Origin: Meridianimarinicoccus roseus
GTDB taxonomy: Bacteria; Pseudomonadota; Alphaproteobacteria; Rhodobacterales; Rhodobacteraceae
Direction: 5' to 3'
DNA length: 64,000 nucleotides
NCBI RefSeq assembly: GCF_003172915.1
Contig: NZ_QGKU01000026.1
Location: 124,001-188,000 of the forward strand
The notes beneath the pieces were generated by a model that was not told the DNA's origin, made no database searches, and saw only the letters and a program-made list of their open reading frames with translations. Below, one piece after another: positions 8,763 to 17,267 of the stretch (its first letter is position 1; every line of letters begins with the position of its first letter). A program made the position numbers and the translations under genes.

Positions 8763-10226
8763 ATGCGTTTGAGTGACCGAACCGAGTTGGGACGGATGCG
8801 CGCGGCTGTCGTGGCGCTTGGGCTTGGCGTTGCGATGACGCTCGGCCAGGCCGCGCCGGTGTTCGCGCGCGGCGCCCCCGAAAGCTTCGCCGATCTTGCC
8901 GAGCAGGTCAGCGACGCGGTGGTGAACATCACCACACAGACATCGGTCGCGGCTGCCGCCGACCGCTCGTTGCCGATGGTGCCCGAAGGGTCCCCGTTCG
9001 AGGACTTCTTCCGCGACTTCATGGACCGTAACGGTCCCGGGCAGGGGCCACAGCAGCGCCAGCGGCGTGGTGCCGCGCTCGGGTCGGGTTTCGTGATCTC
9101 GGAAGACGGCTACATCGTGACCAACAACCACGTCATCGAGGGCGCGGACGAAATCACGATCGAATTCTTCTCGGGCCGCGAACTGGCGGCGGAGGTGATC
9201 GGTACCGACCCCAACACCGACATCGCCCTGCTGAAAGTGGATAGCGACGAACCGCTTCCCTTCGTGCCCTTCGGCGACAGCAACGCCGCGCGCGTTGGCG
9301 ACTGGGTGATGGCGATGGGCAACCCGCTGGGGCAGGGCTTTTCGGTCTCGGCCGGGATCGTGTCTGCCCGCGGTCGCGCGCTGTCGGGCAGCTATGACGA
9401 CTACATCCAGACCGATGCGGCGATCAACCGGGGCAACTCGGGCGGGCCGCTGTTCAACATGGATGGCGCCGTGATCGGCGTGAACACGGCTATCCTGTCG
9501 CCCAATGGCGGGTCCATCGGGATCGGCTTCGCGATGTCTTCGGCCGTGGTCGTGCCGGTGGTCGAACAGCTTCAGGAGTATGGCGAGACGCGCCGCGGCT
9601 GGCTGGGTGTGCGCATCCAGAACGTCACGGACGAGTTGGCGGACGCGCTCGGGCTTGATGCCGCCGAGGGCGCGCTGGTGACCGACGTGCCCGAAGGGCC
9701 GGCCGCCGCCGCCGGAATGCGCTCGGGCGACGTGATCCTCAGCTTCGACGGCAACGAGGTCGCCGATACCCGCGAACTGGTACGCAATGTCGGCAACACC
9801 TCGGTCGGCAAGACGGTCCCGGTGACGGTGTTCCGCGACGGCTCGATCGAAACGCTGGACGTGACGCTGGGCCGCCGCGAGACGGCCGAAGCCGTGCCGG
9901 CCTCCGCTCCCGCGAACGAGCCGGTCCAGAGCGAACTGCTGGGCATGGAGGTCACGGGCCTGTCGGATGAACTTCGCGCGCAGCTTGACCTGCCGGAAGC
10001 CGCTTCGGGCCTCGTCGTGACCGATATCGACGAGGAAAGCGCCGCCTTCGACAAGGGCCTGCGCCGCGGTGACCTGATCACCGAAGCCGGGCAGGAAAAG
10101 GTGGCTTCGGCGGCCGATCTGTCGGGCGCGGTGGACGCCGCGCGCGAAGGGGGGCGCAAGTCGTTGCTGCTGCTGATCGAACGGGCGGGCGAGCCGCGCT
10201 TCGTGGCGCTGCCGATCGACGAATGA
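8763..10226 (+). CDS. degP: DegP/DegQ (Do) family periplasmic serine endoprotease
   Basis: A periplasmic protease and chaperone that removes misfolded envelope proteins. The 487-residue precursor begins with a signal peptide (about residues 1-37, ending near APVFARG). The trypsin-like domain carries His123 in TNNHVIEG, Asp153 in NTDIALLKV and Ser226 in RGNSGGPL. Two PDZ domains follow, starting around RRGWLGVRIQNV and around the SELLGMEVTGL segment. ATG 8763 was chosen over 8712 and 8754 because GAAAGGA at 8747-8753 is well spaced and the signal peptide then starts correctly. The position behind hflKC is a recurrent arrangement in proteobacteria. Confidence 0.95.
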   Translation: MRLSDRTELGRMRAAVVALGLGVAMTLGQAAPVFARGAPESFADLAEQVSDAVVNITTQTSVAAAADRSLPMVPEGSPFEDFFRDFMDRNGPGQGPQQRQRRGAALGSGFVISEDGYIVTNNHVIEGADEITIEFFSGRELAAEVIGTDPNTDIALLKVDSDEPLPFVPFGDSNAARVGDWVMAMGNPLGQGFSVSAGIVSARGRALSGSYDDYIQTDAAINRGNSGGPLFNMDGAVIGVNTAILSPNGGSIGIGFAMSSAVVVPVVEQLQEYGETRRGWLGVRIQNVTDELADALGLDAAEGALVTDVPEGPAAAAGMRSGDVILSFDGNEVADTRELVRNVGNTSVGKTVPVTVFRDGSIETLDVTLGRRETAEAVPASAPANEPVQSELLGMEVTGLSDELRAQLDLPEAASGLVVTDIDEESAAFDKGLRRGDLITEAGQEKVASAADLSGAVDAAREGGRKSLLLLIERAGEPRFVALPIDE

Positions 10227-10284
10227 CCGCGTATCCGTGCCCGCCTTGGGCGGGCCGGGCCCGGACGTGATGACATGATGGTTG

Positions 10285-10315
10285 GGGCGGCGCCTGCGGG
10301 TGCCGCCCTTTCCTT
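10285..10315 (+). terminator. Rho-independent terminator after degP
   Basis: A ten-pair G+C-rich stem (10285-10294 with 10299-10308, one G-T pair, loop TGCG) is followed by TTTCCTT. It lies 59 bases after the degP stop, between degP and the oppositely oriented dnaE2 remnant. Confidence 0.7.
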
Positions 10316-10365
10316 GTGCCGCGCCGCCCACCCGACGTCTGATCGGGCAGGAGCAGGGCGCGCGG

Positions 10366-10851
10366 TCAGTCGGCGAAATCGGGCGGCGGCGCGCGGCGAT
10401 CCGGATAGGTGCGCCCCGGCTGGTCGCCCGCGCGGGCCTGCTCGGGGCGCAGCGCGGCGCTCGCTCCGTCCTGCGCGACCAGCCGGTCCAGCATGTACGA
10501 GATGTCCTCCACCTGCTCGGCGATGACATGGGTCACCGGCCCCTCGCATTGCAGCCGCCCGGTCACGCGCATCAGCCGCGCTGCGATCACGGCGCGGCGG
10601 AACGCCTCATAGACCTGCTTCCAGACGATCACGTTCACCGTGCCGGTCTCGTCCTCCAGCGTGACGAAGACGATGCCCTTCGCCGTGCCGGGCCGCTGTC
10701 GCAGCAGCACCAGCCCGGCCACCGCGATCCGTGCGCCGCTGGGCGGGCGATCCAGCCAGGCGGCGGGCAGTGCGGCGGGCGGGCGCGGCCAGGGTCGCCC
10801 CGGCGGCTGCGCGGGCGGAATGTCGAAGGTGCGGGGCAGGCGCTGATACAT
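10366..10851 (-). pseudogene. C-terminal remnant of error-prone DNA polymerase DnaE2 (OB-fold domain only)
   Basis: The 161-residue product matches only the last part of DnaE2, the SOS-induced translesion polymerase of about 1,050-1,150 residues. The OB-fold core is clear: RIAVAGLVLLRQRPG, then AKGIVFVTLEDETGTVNVIVW and LMRVTGRLQCEGPVTHVIAEQ, followed by the usual C-terminal tail ending in PPPDFAD. The PHP, palm, fingers and helix-hairpin-helix domains are absent. No frame upstream carries them, because the ferredoxin gene begins 125 bases away on the other strand. The first 25 residues are proline- and arginine-rich and unlike a normal start. It sits directly behind an SOS box, so it is either the relic of an imuA-imuB-dnaE2 operon after a large deletion or a small expressed OB-fold protein. 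Confidence 0.75.
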
Positions 10852-10853
10852 GA

Positions 10854-10868
10854 GAACAAAAATAGAAC
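10854..10868 (-). promoter_or_regulatory. LexA SOS box, GAAC-N7-GAAC
   Basis: The bases GAAC (10854-10857) and GAAC (10865-10868) are separated by exactly seven A/T bases. This is the direct-repeat LexA site of alphaproteobacteria, GTTC-N7-GTTC, when read on the minus strand. It ends two bases upstream of the ATG of the dnaE2 remnant, inside a locally A+T-rich stretch (10855-10873). I see no other perfect copy in this window, although I did not scan exhaustively. Confidence 0.75.
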
Positions 10869-10874
10869 ATATAA

Positions 10875-11300
<426 letters not shown>

Positions 11301-11365
11301 CCGGCGTGACCGGGCGCCGCCGTCCGGATGCATCCGGCCCGCGGACGGTCCGGCCTGCGGGCGGG

Positions 11366-12100
11366 ATGCGTCGGCTCGGTCTTGTGCTGGCGCTGGCCGC
11401 GACGGCGGCCTGCGCCGACGGGCCGCCCGCCGCGCCGCTGGTCGCCGCCTGGTTCGAGGCGCCGACCGACATATACCCCCATAACGTGCTCGGCGATCTG
11501 CGCCCGGCCTTCGTGCTGGCTGCGCGCGACGCGTCGGGCGGCGTGCACCGCATGGACCTGCGCGACATGCCCGGCGGACCCGCGGTGTTCGAGGATATCG
11601 CCCCGCGCGTCGCCGATGCCGACGGCGACGGCGCGCCCGACATCGTTGTGGTTGAGGCCGACACGCAACTCGGCGCGCAACTGGCCGTCTATGCCCTGCG
11701 CCGCGGCGCGCTGGTCAAGTCGGCGGCCACCCCGCATATCGGCACGCGCTTCCGCTGGCTCGCGCCCGTCGCCATCGCCGACCTGAACAGCGACGGGATC
11801 ACCGATCTCGCCTATGTGGAAACCCCGCATATCGGCAAGCGCCTGCGCGTCTGGACCTACGCGCCCGGCGGGCTGACCGAGATCGCCGCGCTGGACGGAC
11901 TGACCAATCACCGCATCGGCGACGAGGCGATCTTCGGCGGCTTGCGCGACTGCGGGACCGGCCCCGAAATGGTGCTGGCCGACGCGGGATGGACCCGTCT
12001 GATGGCCGTGCGCCTCGAGGGCAGCACGCTCACCGCCCGCGGGCTTGGCCCCCTGACAGACACTGCCGATTTCGACGCCGCGCTGGCCTGCGCCCGCTGA
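11366..12100 (+). CDS. FG-GAP/VCBS-like repeat protein, predicted exported
   Basis: A 244-residue protein with a short N-terminal signal sequence (MRRLGLVLALAATAAC). The Cys at position 16 could be lipidated, although the residue three before it is Thr, which is a weak lipobox. Two calcium-loop-like motifs of the FG-GAP/VCBS type are visible: DADGDGAPDIVVVE near residues 87-100 and DLNSDGITDLAYVE near 139-152, as in beta-propeller blades. ATG 11366 was chosen because the longer frame runs back through the ferredoxin gene and lacks a signal sequence. Function unknown; it is probably a periplasmic or surface protein. Confidence 0.75.
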   Translation: MRRLGLVLALAATAACADGPPAAPLVAAWFEAPTDIYPHNVLGDLRPAFVLAARDASGGVHRMDLRDMPGGPAVFEDIAPRVADADGDGAPDIVVVEADTQLGAQLAVYALRRGALVKSAATPHIGTRFRWLAPVAIADLNSDGITDLAYVETPHIGKRLRVWTYAPGGLTEIAALDGLTNHRIGDEAIFGGLRDCGTGPEMVLADAGWTRLMAVRLEGSTLTARGLGPLTDTADFDAALACAR

Positions 12101-12163
12101 TCCCCCTTGGCGCGGGGCGCGCCGCTGGCTAGGGTGGCGGTCCGTTTCCAGCATCGGTGAGAC

Positions 12164-14527
12164 ATGGCCCAGACGACAGACCCCGCAACTGCAAACCGCG
12201 TCGCCCGCCGCATCGCCGAGGACATCGCCGCCACGCCGCAACAGGTCGCCGCCGCGGTGGACCTGCTCGATGGCGGCGCGACCGTGCCCTTCGTGGCGCG
12301 CTATCGCAAGGAGGCGACGGGTGGGCTCGACGACACCCAGCTGCGGCGGCTCGCCGACAGGCTCGACTACCTGCGCGATCTTGAAGCGCGCCGCGCCGCG
12401 ATCCTGTCCGGCATAGCCGAGCAGGGCAAGCTGACCCCCGATCTCGAAGCCAAGCTGAAGGCCGCGGACAGCAAGGCGGTGCTGGAAGACCTCTACCTGC
12501 CGTTCCGCCCCAAGCGGCGCACCCGCGCCATGATCGCGCGCGAAAACGGGCTGGAGCCTCTGTTGCAGGCGATCCGCGACGATCGGCGCGCCGAGCCTGC
12601 GGCGCTGGCCAGGGCCTTCGTGACCGAGGCCGTCCCCGACGCAGACGCCGCCCTTGTCGGCGCGCGCGACATCCTTGCCGAGACGCTGGCCGAGGACGCG
12701 GGCCTGCTGGGGCGGCTGCGCGATTACCTCAACCGCGAGGCGGTACTGACCGCCACCGTCGCCAAGGGCCAGGAAGAGGCCGGCGCGAAATACTCCGACT
12801 ATTTCGCCCATACCGAACCTTACGCAAAGACCCCCGGCCACCGGGCGTTGGCGATGCTGCGCGGCGCACGCGAGAAGATCCTGAGCCTCGACATCGGCCC
12901 GGAGCCGGAGGCGGGCCTGCCGCGCGTTCAGGCTATGGTGCGCGCCGCCGTGCCGGTGCAGGGCGACAACGCGCCGGGTGATCGCTGGCTGGCCGCCGCC
13001 GCCGACTGGACGTGGCGGGTTAAGCTCTCGACCACGATGACGATGGACCTGCTGGGCGATCTGCGGGCCCGCGCTCAGGACGAGGCGATCGAAGTTTTCG
13101 CGCGCAATCTGAAGGCGCTGCTGCTCGCCGCGCCCGCCGGGGCCAAAGCCACGATGGGGCTCGATCCCGGCATCCGCACAGGCGTCAAGGTCGCGGTCGT
13201 GGACCCGACCGGCAAGCTGCTGGACACCGCCACAGTTTATCCGTTCCAGCCGCGCAAGGACGTGCAGGGCACGATGGCAGCTCTCTCGCATCTCATCGCG
13301 AAACACGGCGTCGCGCTCATCGCCATAGGCAACGGCACCGCCAGCCGCGAGACGGAAAAGCTGACCGCCGACCTGCTGGCCGGTCTGCCGGCCGCGACCC
13401 GCCCCGCCAAGGTCGTGGTGTCCGAAGCCGGGGCGTCGGTCTATTCCGCCTCCGAAGCGGCGGCGCGCGAATTTCCCGACCTCGACGTGTCGCTGCGCGG
13501 CGCCGTGTCCATCGCGCGACGGCTGCAGGATCCGCTTGCCGAACTGGTCAAGATCGATCCCAAGGCGATCGGTGTCGGCCAGTATCAGCATGACGTGGAC
13601 CAGCATCGCTTGTCCCGCGCGCTCGACGGCGTGGTGGAGGACGCGGTGAATGCGGTTGGCGTGGACCTGAATACCGCCTCGGCGCCGCTGCTGGCGCATG
13701 TCTCCGGGCTTGGCCCCGCGCTGGCCGAAGCGGTGGTGGCGCATCGCGACACGCATGGGGCGTTCGCCAGCCGCCGCGCGCTGAAGGACGTGCCGCGCCT
13801 CGGGCCGCGCGCCTATGAACAATGCGCGGGGTTCCTGCGCATCGCGGGCGGGGCCGAACCGCTCGACGCTTCCGCCGTGCACCCCGAAGCGTATGGCCTC
13901 GCGCGGCGCATCGTGAAGGCCTGCGGGCGCGATTTACGCAGCGTTATGGGCGATGCGGCGGCGCTGTCCGCGCTCGACCCGGAAGATTTCGTGACCGAGG
14001 ATTTCGGGCTGCCCACCGTGCGCGACATCCTCGCCGAACTGGCCAAGCCGGGCCGCGACCCGCGCCCCGCCTTCGTGACGGCGAAATTCGCTGACGGTGT
14101 GGAAAGCATCACCGACCTCAAGCCGGGAATGCGGCTGGAGGGCACGGTCACGAACGTGGCCGCCTTCGGCGCCTTCGTCGATATCGGTGTGCACCAGGAC
14201 GGACTTGTCCATGTCAGCCAGTTGGCCGATCGCTTCGTGAAGGACCCGCACGAGATCGTCAAACCCGGTGACGTGGTGTCCGTCCGCGTGACCGAGGTGG
14301 ATGTCCCACGCAAGCGCATCGGTCTGAGCATGAAGCGCGAGCAGTCCGAGGGCGGGGCGGGCAGGGCGGCCGGCCCCGGTGGCGGCCGTCCGGACCGCGG
14401 CGATGGCAGCCGACGCGGCAATGGCGGCGGCAAGCCCGGTGGCAAACCGGGTGGCAAGCCCGGCCCGAAGCAGGACAGCCCCGGCGCACTGGGCGCGGCC
14501 CTGCTCGATGCGCTGAAGCCCCGCTAG
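12164..14527 (+). CDS. tex: Tex family S1 RNA-binding protein (transcription accessory protein)
   Basis: A 787-residue cytosolic nucleic-acid-binding protein of the Tex/Spt6-like family. In order it shows an N-terminal helical region with PFVARYRKEATGGLDDTQLR near residue 45, a YqgF/RNase H-like domain starting near MGLDPGIRTGVKVAVVD (about 330), and helix-hairpin-helix motifs near LNTASAPLLAHVSGLGPALAEAVV. The S1 domain begins at about 655 with GMRLEGTVTNVAAFGAFVDIGVHQDGLVHVSQ. A low-complexity Gly/Arg/Lys tail of about 60 residues follows, with repeated GGKPGGKPGG. A large opposite-strand open frame over it is a codon-bias shadow. Confidence 0.95.
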   Translation: MAQTTDPATANRVARRIAEDIAATPQQVAAAVDLLDGGATVPFVARYRKEATGGLDDTQLRRLADRLDYLRDLEARRAAILSGIAEQGKLTPDLEAKLKAADSKAVLEDLYLPFRPKRRTRAMIARENGLEPLLQAIRDDRRAEPAALARAFVTEAVPDADAALVGARDILAETLAEDAGLLGRLRDYLNREAVLTATVAKGQEEAGAKYSDYFAHTEPYAKTPGHRALAMLRGAREKILSLDIGPEPEAGLPRVQAMVRAAVPVQGDNAPGDRWLAAAADWTWRVKLSTTMTMDLLGDLRARAQDEAIEVFARNLKALLLAAPAGAKATMGLDPGIRTGVKVAVVDPTGKLLDTATVYPFQPRKDVQGTMAALSHLIAKHGVALIAIGNGTASRETEKLTADLLAGLPAATRPAKVVVSEAGASVYSASEAAAREFPDLDVSLRGAVSIARRLQDPLAELVKIDPKAIGVGQYQHDVDQHRLSRALDGVVEDAVNAVGVDLNTASAPLLAHVSGLGPALAEAVVAHRDTHGAFASRRALKDVPRLGPRAYEQCAGFLRIAGGAEPLDASAVHPEAYGLARRIVKACGRDLRSVMGDAAALSALDPEDFVTEDFGLPTVRDILAELAKPGRDPRPAFVTAKFADGVESITDLKPGMRLEGTVTNVAAFGAFVDIGVHQDGLVHVSQLADRFVKDPHEIVKPGDVVSVRVTEVDVPRKRIGLSMKREQSEGGAGRAAGPGGGRPDRGDGSRRGNGGGKPGGKPGGKPGPKQDSPGALGAALLDALKPR

Positions 14528-14721
14528 GTCTTTCCCGCGCGCGCTGCGTGCGGCAAGCCGGGTGACACAGGGGGCTGCTGTGCGGGGCGCAAGGCATTCC
14601 GCGCCGTTGGCCCGCGCCCGCCCGGTCCGCATCGATCCGGCCGGGGCCTTCCATCCCGCGCCGCTGCGGAGTAGGCAGGCAGCAACATGCCCGGCGCGGG
14701 CCCAGGTCAGGGGAACAGGCG

Positions 14722-15918
14722 ATGTCCTTCTTCAAGAAGCTCAAGTCGAAGATGTTCAAATCCTCCTCGCGGATCGAGGAAGGCATGGACGCGATCATCG
14801 ACGCAGGCGAGGACGTGGCCGAGGCGCCCGAAGCGCCGCCCGCGCCTGCTCCGCAGCCCGAACCGCGGCCCACCGCGCCGCCCGAAGCGCTGCCCGAACC
14901 GACCAGCCCGATGCCGCCGCCCGCCGCGCCCGCCCCGCGTCCCGCCGCGCCCGCGCCGGCACCCTCTGCCGATCCCGCCGCCGCCGGGGCTGCGCCGACC
15001 GCAGCCGACGATCCCGCCCCGCGTCGCGGCCTTCTCGCACGCCTTACGGGGCGCGCCGCACCGGGCCCCGCCGCCCCGCGCCGCGCGCTCGACGACGAGA
15101 TGCTCGAACAGATCGAGGAACTTCTGATCGCCGCCGACATGGGCGTCGACACCGCCATGCGCGTGACCGCCGCGATGGCGCAGGGCCGCATGGGCACGCG
15201 CGTCTCGGCGCAGGAATTGCGCGCCCTGATGGCCCGCGAAATCGCGGCGATCATGGAAAATGTCGCCAAACCCCTGCCGATCTACAACAAGCGCCCGCAG
15301 GTCGTGCTGGTCGTCGGTGTCAACGGTTCCGGCAAGACCACCACCATCGGCAAGCTCGCCAGCCAGTTCAAGGCGGCGGGCAAGTCCGTCGTCATCGCCG
15401 CGGGCGACACCTTCCGCGCCGCCGCCGTCGAACAGCTTCAGGTCTGGGGCGATCGCGCCGGCGTTCCCGTGCTCACCGCGCCGGAAGGCTCCGACCCCGC
15501 CAGCCTTGCCTTCGACGCCATGACCAAGGCCGAGGCCGAGGGTGCGGACCTGCTGATGATCGACACCGCGGGACGGCTCCAGAACCGCGCCGACCTGATG
15601 GAGGAACTGTCCAAGATCGTCCGCGTCATTCGCAAGAAGGACCCTGAGGCGCCCCACAACACGCTCCTCGTGCTCGACGCCACCACCGGCCAGAACGCCC
15701 TGCGCCAGGTCGAGATCTTCCAGAACATCGCCGACGTCTCCGGCCTCGTGATGACCAAGCTCGATGGTACCGCCAAGGGCGGCGTGCTGGTCGCGCTCGC
15801 CGACAAGTTCGGCCTTCCGATCCATGCCATCGGCGTTGGCGAACAGATCGACGATCTGCAACCCTTCGACCCCGAGGATTTCGCCGCCGCGCTCACCGGG
15901 CTCGACACCGGCGACTGA
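14722..15918 (+). CDS. ftsY: Signal recognition particle receptor FtsY
   Basis: The membrane-associated GTPase that docks the SRP-ribosome complex at the translocon. The 398-residue protein has a charged N-terminus (FFKKLKSKMFKSSSRIEEGMD), a long Pro/Ala-rich linker (about residues 35-100), then the NG domain. The GTPase motifs are present: G1 GVNGSGKTTTIGKLA near 201, the insertion-box region GDTFRAAAVEQL, DTAGRLQNR, and TKLDGTAKGGVL. An ATG with AGGGGA before it gives the start. A stretch of about 190 bases before it contains no recognisable gene. Confidence 0.97.
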   Translation: MSFFKKLKSKMFKSSSRIEEGMDAIIDAGEDVAEAPEAPPAPAPQPEPRPTAPPEALPEPTSPMPPPAAPAPRPAAPAPAPSADPAAAGAAPTAADDPAPRRGLLARLTGRAAPGPAAPRRALDDEMLEQIEELLIAADMGVDTAMRVTAAMAQGRMGTRVSAQELRALMAREIAAIMENVAKPLPIYNKRPQVVLVVGVNGSGKTTTIGKLASQFKAAGKSVVIAAGDTFRAAAVEQLQVWGDRAGVPVLTAPEGSDPASLAFDAMTKAEAEGADLLMIDTAGRLQNRADLMEELSKIVRVIRKKDPEAPHNTLLVLDATTGQNALRQVEIFQNIADVSGLVMTKLDGTAKGGVLVALADKFGLPIHAIGVGEQIDDLQPFDPEDFAAALTGLDTGD

Positions 15919-16196
15919 AGCAAGCTCAGCCCGCCCCTTCCGGCCCCGGCGCGTCCGGCCACCACGGTCTGGCGGGCAAAGGATCGCTCGGGCCGTGGCG
16001 CGTGGTTTCGGCAGCCTGCCGCGCTGCGCCGTCCGCCAAGGCAACCGCACGCGACGGACCGGGGCCGGCGCTGCTGCCGCTCTCGGGCGTCGGGCTCGCG
16101 GTCCTGCACCGCCGCCGCAACTGACCCGAAGGGGGGGCGACGCGGGCCTTGCACCCGTCTGCGGCGCGGCTATGACTGCGCCGCGAAAGGCGGGCC

Positions 16197-17099
16197 ATGT
16201 CGGACTTCTTCCTCTCCCTCGAAGGCACTCCGGAGGCGGAGGGCGTGGCCGCGGCGCTGGCGCTGCTGGCAGCTTTCCTTCATGCCGTGTTCGGCGCGAT
16301 CCAGAAGGGCCGCCACGATCCCTGGCTGTCCCGCGGCGCGATCGATGCCAGCTATGGGCTGATGGCGGCCCCCGTCGCACTGCTGGTCACCCCCTGGCCC
16401 GAGCCGCACATGTGGCCCGTCTTCGCGGGCATGGTGGCGATCCACGCGGGCTACAAACTGCTGCAGGCGCAAGCCTATTCGCGCGGGGCCTTCACCGTGG
16501 TCTACCCGGTGGTGCGCGGCACCGGGCCGGTCTTCACCGTGATCGGCGCATGGCTGATCTTCGGAGAGGTCTTCACCCCCCTGCAATGGGCCGGTCTGGC
16601 CGTGCTGCTGGCGGGGATCTTCGGGCTTGCCGCCTACAACCTGCGCCATGTCACGCTCGACCGCGACACGCTGGTCGCGGCGCTGGGGCTGGCCGTGGCG
16701 ACCGGGGGCTTCGTCGCCGCCTACACGACCTATGACGCGTGGGGCATTAGGCAGACGGCGGACCCGTTCACGTTCCTCGCGTGGTTCTTCCTGCTGGACG
16801 GGCTGTTGATGCCGGTCATCGCGCTGCGCCGCTGGCGTCGGATGGAGGCCCGCCCGGCCCTCGGCCCGCTCGCCCTGCGCGGAGGGATCGGCGCGGTGGT
16901 CGCGGTCTTCTCCTTCGGGTCGATCATGCTGGCCACGCGCGTGGGATCGGTGGGCGAGGCTGCGGTCCTGCGCGAGACCTCCACCGTCTTCGCCGCGCTG
17001 ATCGGCTGGCTGGCGCTGAAAGAAACGGTCGGCCCCCGCCGCATCGCCCTGATGACACTCATCGCGGCAGGCGCGGTGGTGGTGGAACTGGGGCGCTAG
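16197..17099 (+). CDS. EamA/DMT superfamily transporter
   Basis: A 300-residue inner-membrane protein with ten predicted hydrophobic helices in two related halves, as in drug/metabolite (EamA) exporters. Helices are visible around residues 18-38, 46-65, 70-90, 98-120, 125-145 and onward, and the second half ends with LKETVGPRRIALMTLIAAGAVVVE, the usual final helix. The substrate is unknown. It lies 278 bases after ftsY. That gap ends in a frame reading PLSGVGLAVLHRRRN before a stop, which I could not attach to a credible gene. Confidence 0.88.
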   Translation: MSDFFLSLEGTPEAEGVAAALALLAAFLHAVFGAIQKGRHDPWLSRGAIDASYGLMAAPVALLVTPWPEPHMWPVFAGMVAIHAGYKLLQAQAYSRGAFTVVYPVVRGTGPVFTVIGAWLIFGEVFTPLQWAGLAVLLAGIFGLAAYNLRHVTLDRDTLVAALGLAVATGGFVAAYTTYDAWGIRQTADPFTFLAWFFLLDGLLMPVIALRRWRRMEARPALGPLALRGGIGAVVAVFSFGSIMLATRVGSVGEAAVLRETSTVFAALIGWLALKETVGPRRIALMTLIAAGAVVVELGR

Positions 17100-17146
17100 G
17101 GGCGCGTACAATCGCCGGGCGTCGCTGCCAAACGATAAGCCGTCTC

Positions 17147-17164
17147 GGGCCGCCAGCGCGGCCC
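17147..17164 (+). terminator. G+C-rich hairpin, possible weak terminator after the EamA gene
   Basis: A perfect seven-pair stem (17147-17153 with 17158-17164, loop CAGC) is followed by CCAATTTCG rather than a clean T-run. It lies 47 bases after the EamA stop and 103 bases before the VPLPA-CTERM gene, so it may separate the two transcripts. Confidence 0.35.
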
Positions 17165-17267
17165 CCAATTTCGTGCACCAGCCCCTGAAAAACCTTGACC
17201 AAACGTTAACATCGGTAGAAATTCTCAGTTAACAGAAGAAACCAGTTTTGCCAGTGAAGGAAATTTC

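Noticed and set aside
15919-16196. A small frame ending PLSGVGLAVLHRRRN that looks like a CTERM tail
   Set aside because: No start with a ribosome-binding site and no signal peptide upstream; the resemblance is short and likely chance.
14707-16380. A 557-residue minus-strand open frame over ftsY
   Set aside because: Same shadow effect; the product is Arg/Gly/His-rich with no domain, while ftsY on the plus strand has all GTPase motifs.
17205-17233. Two GTTAAC palindromes as a CtrA site before the VPLPA-CTERM gene
   Set aside because: The TTAA spacing is 19 bases, not seven, and the flanks do not match TTAACCAT.
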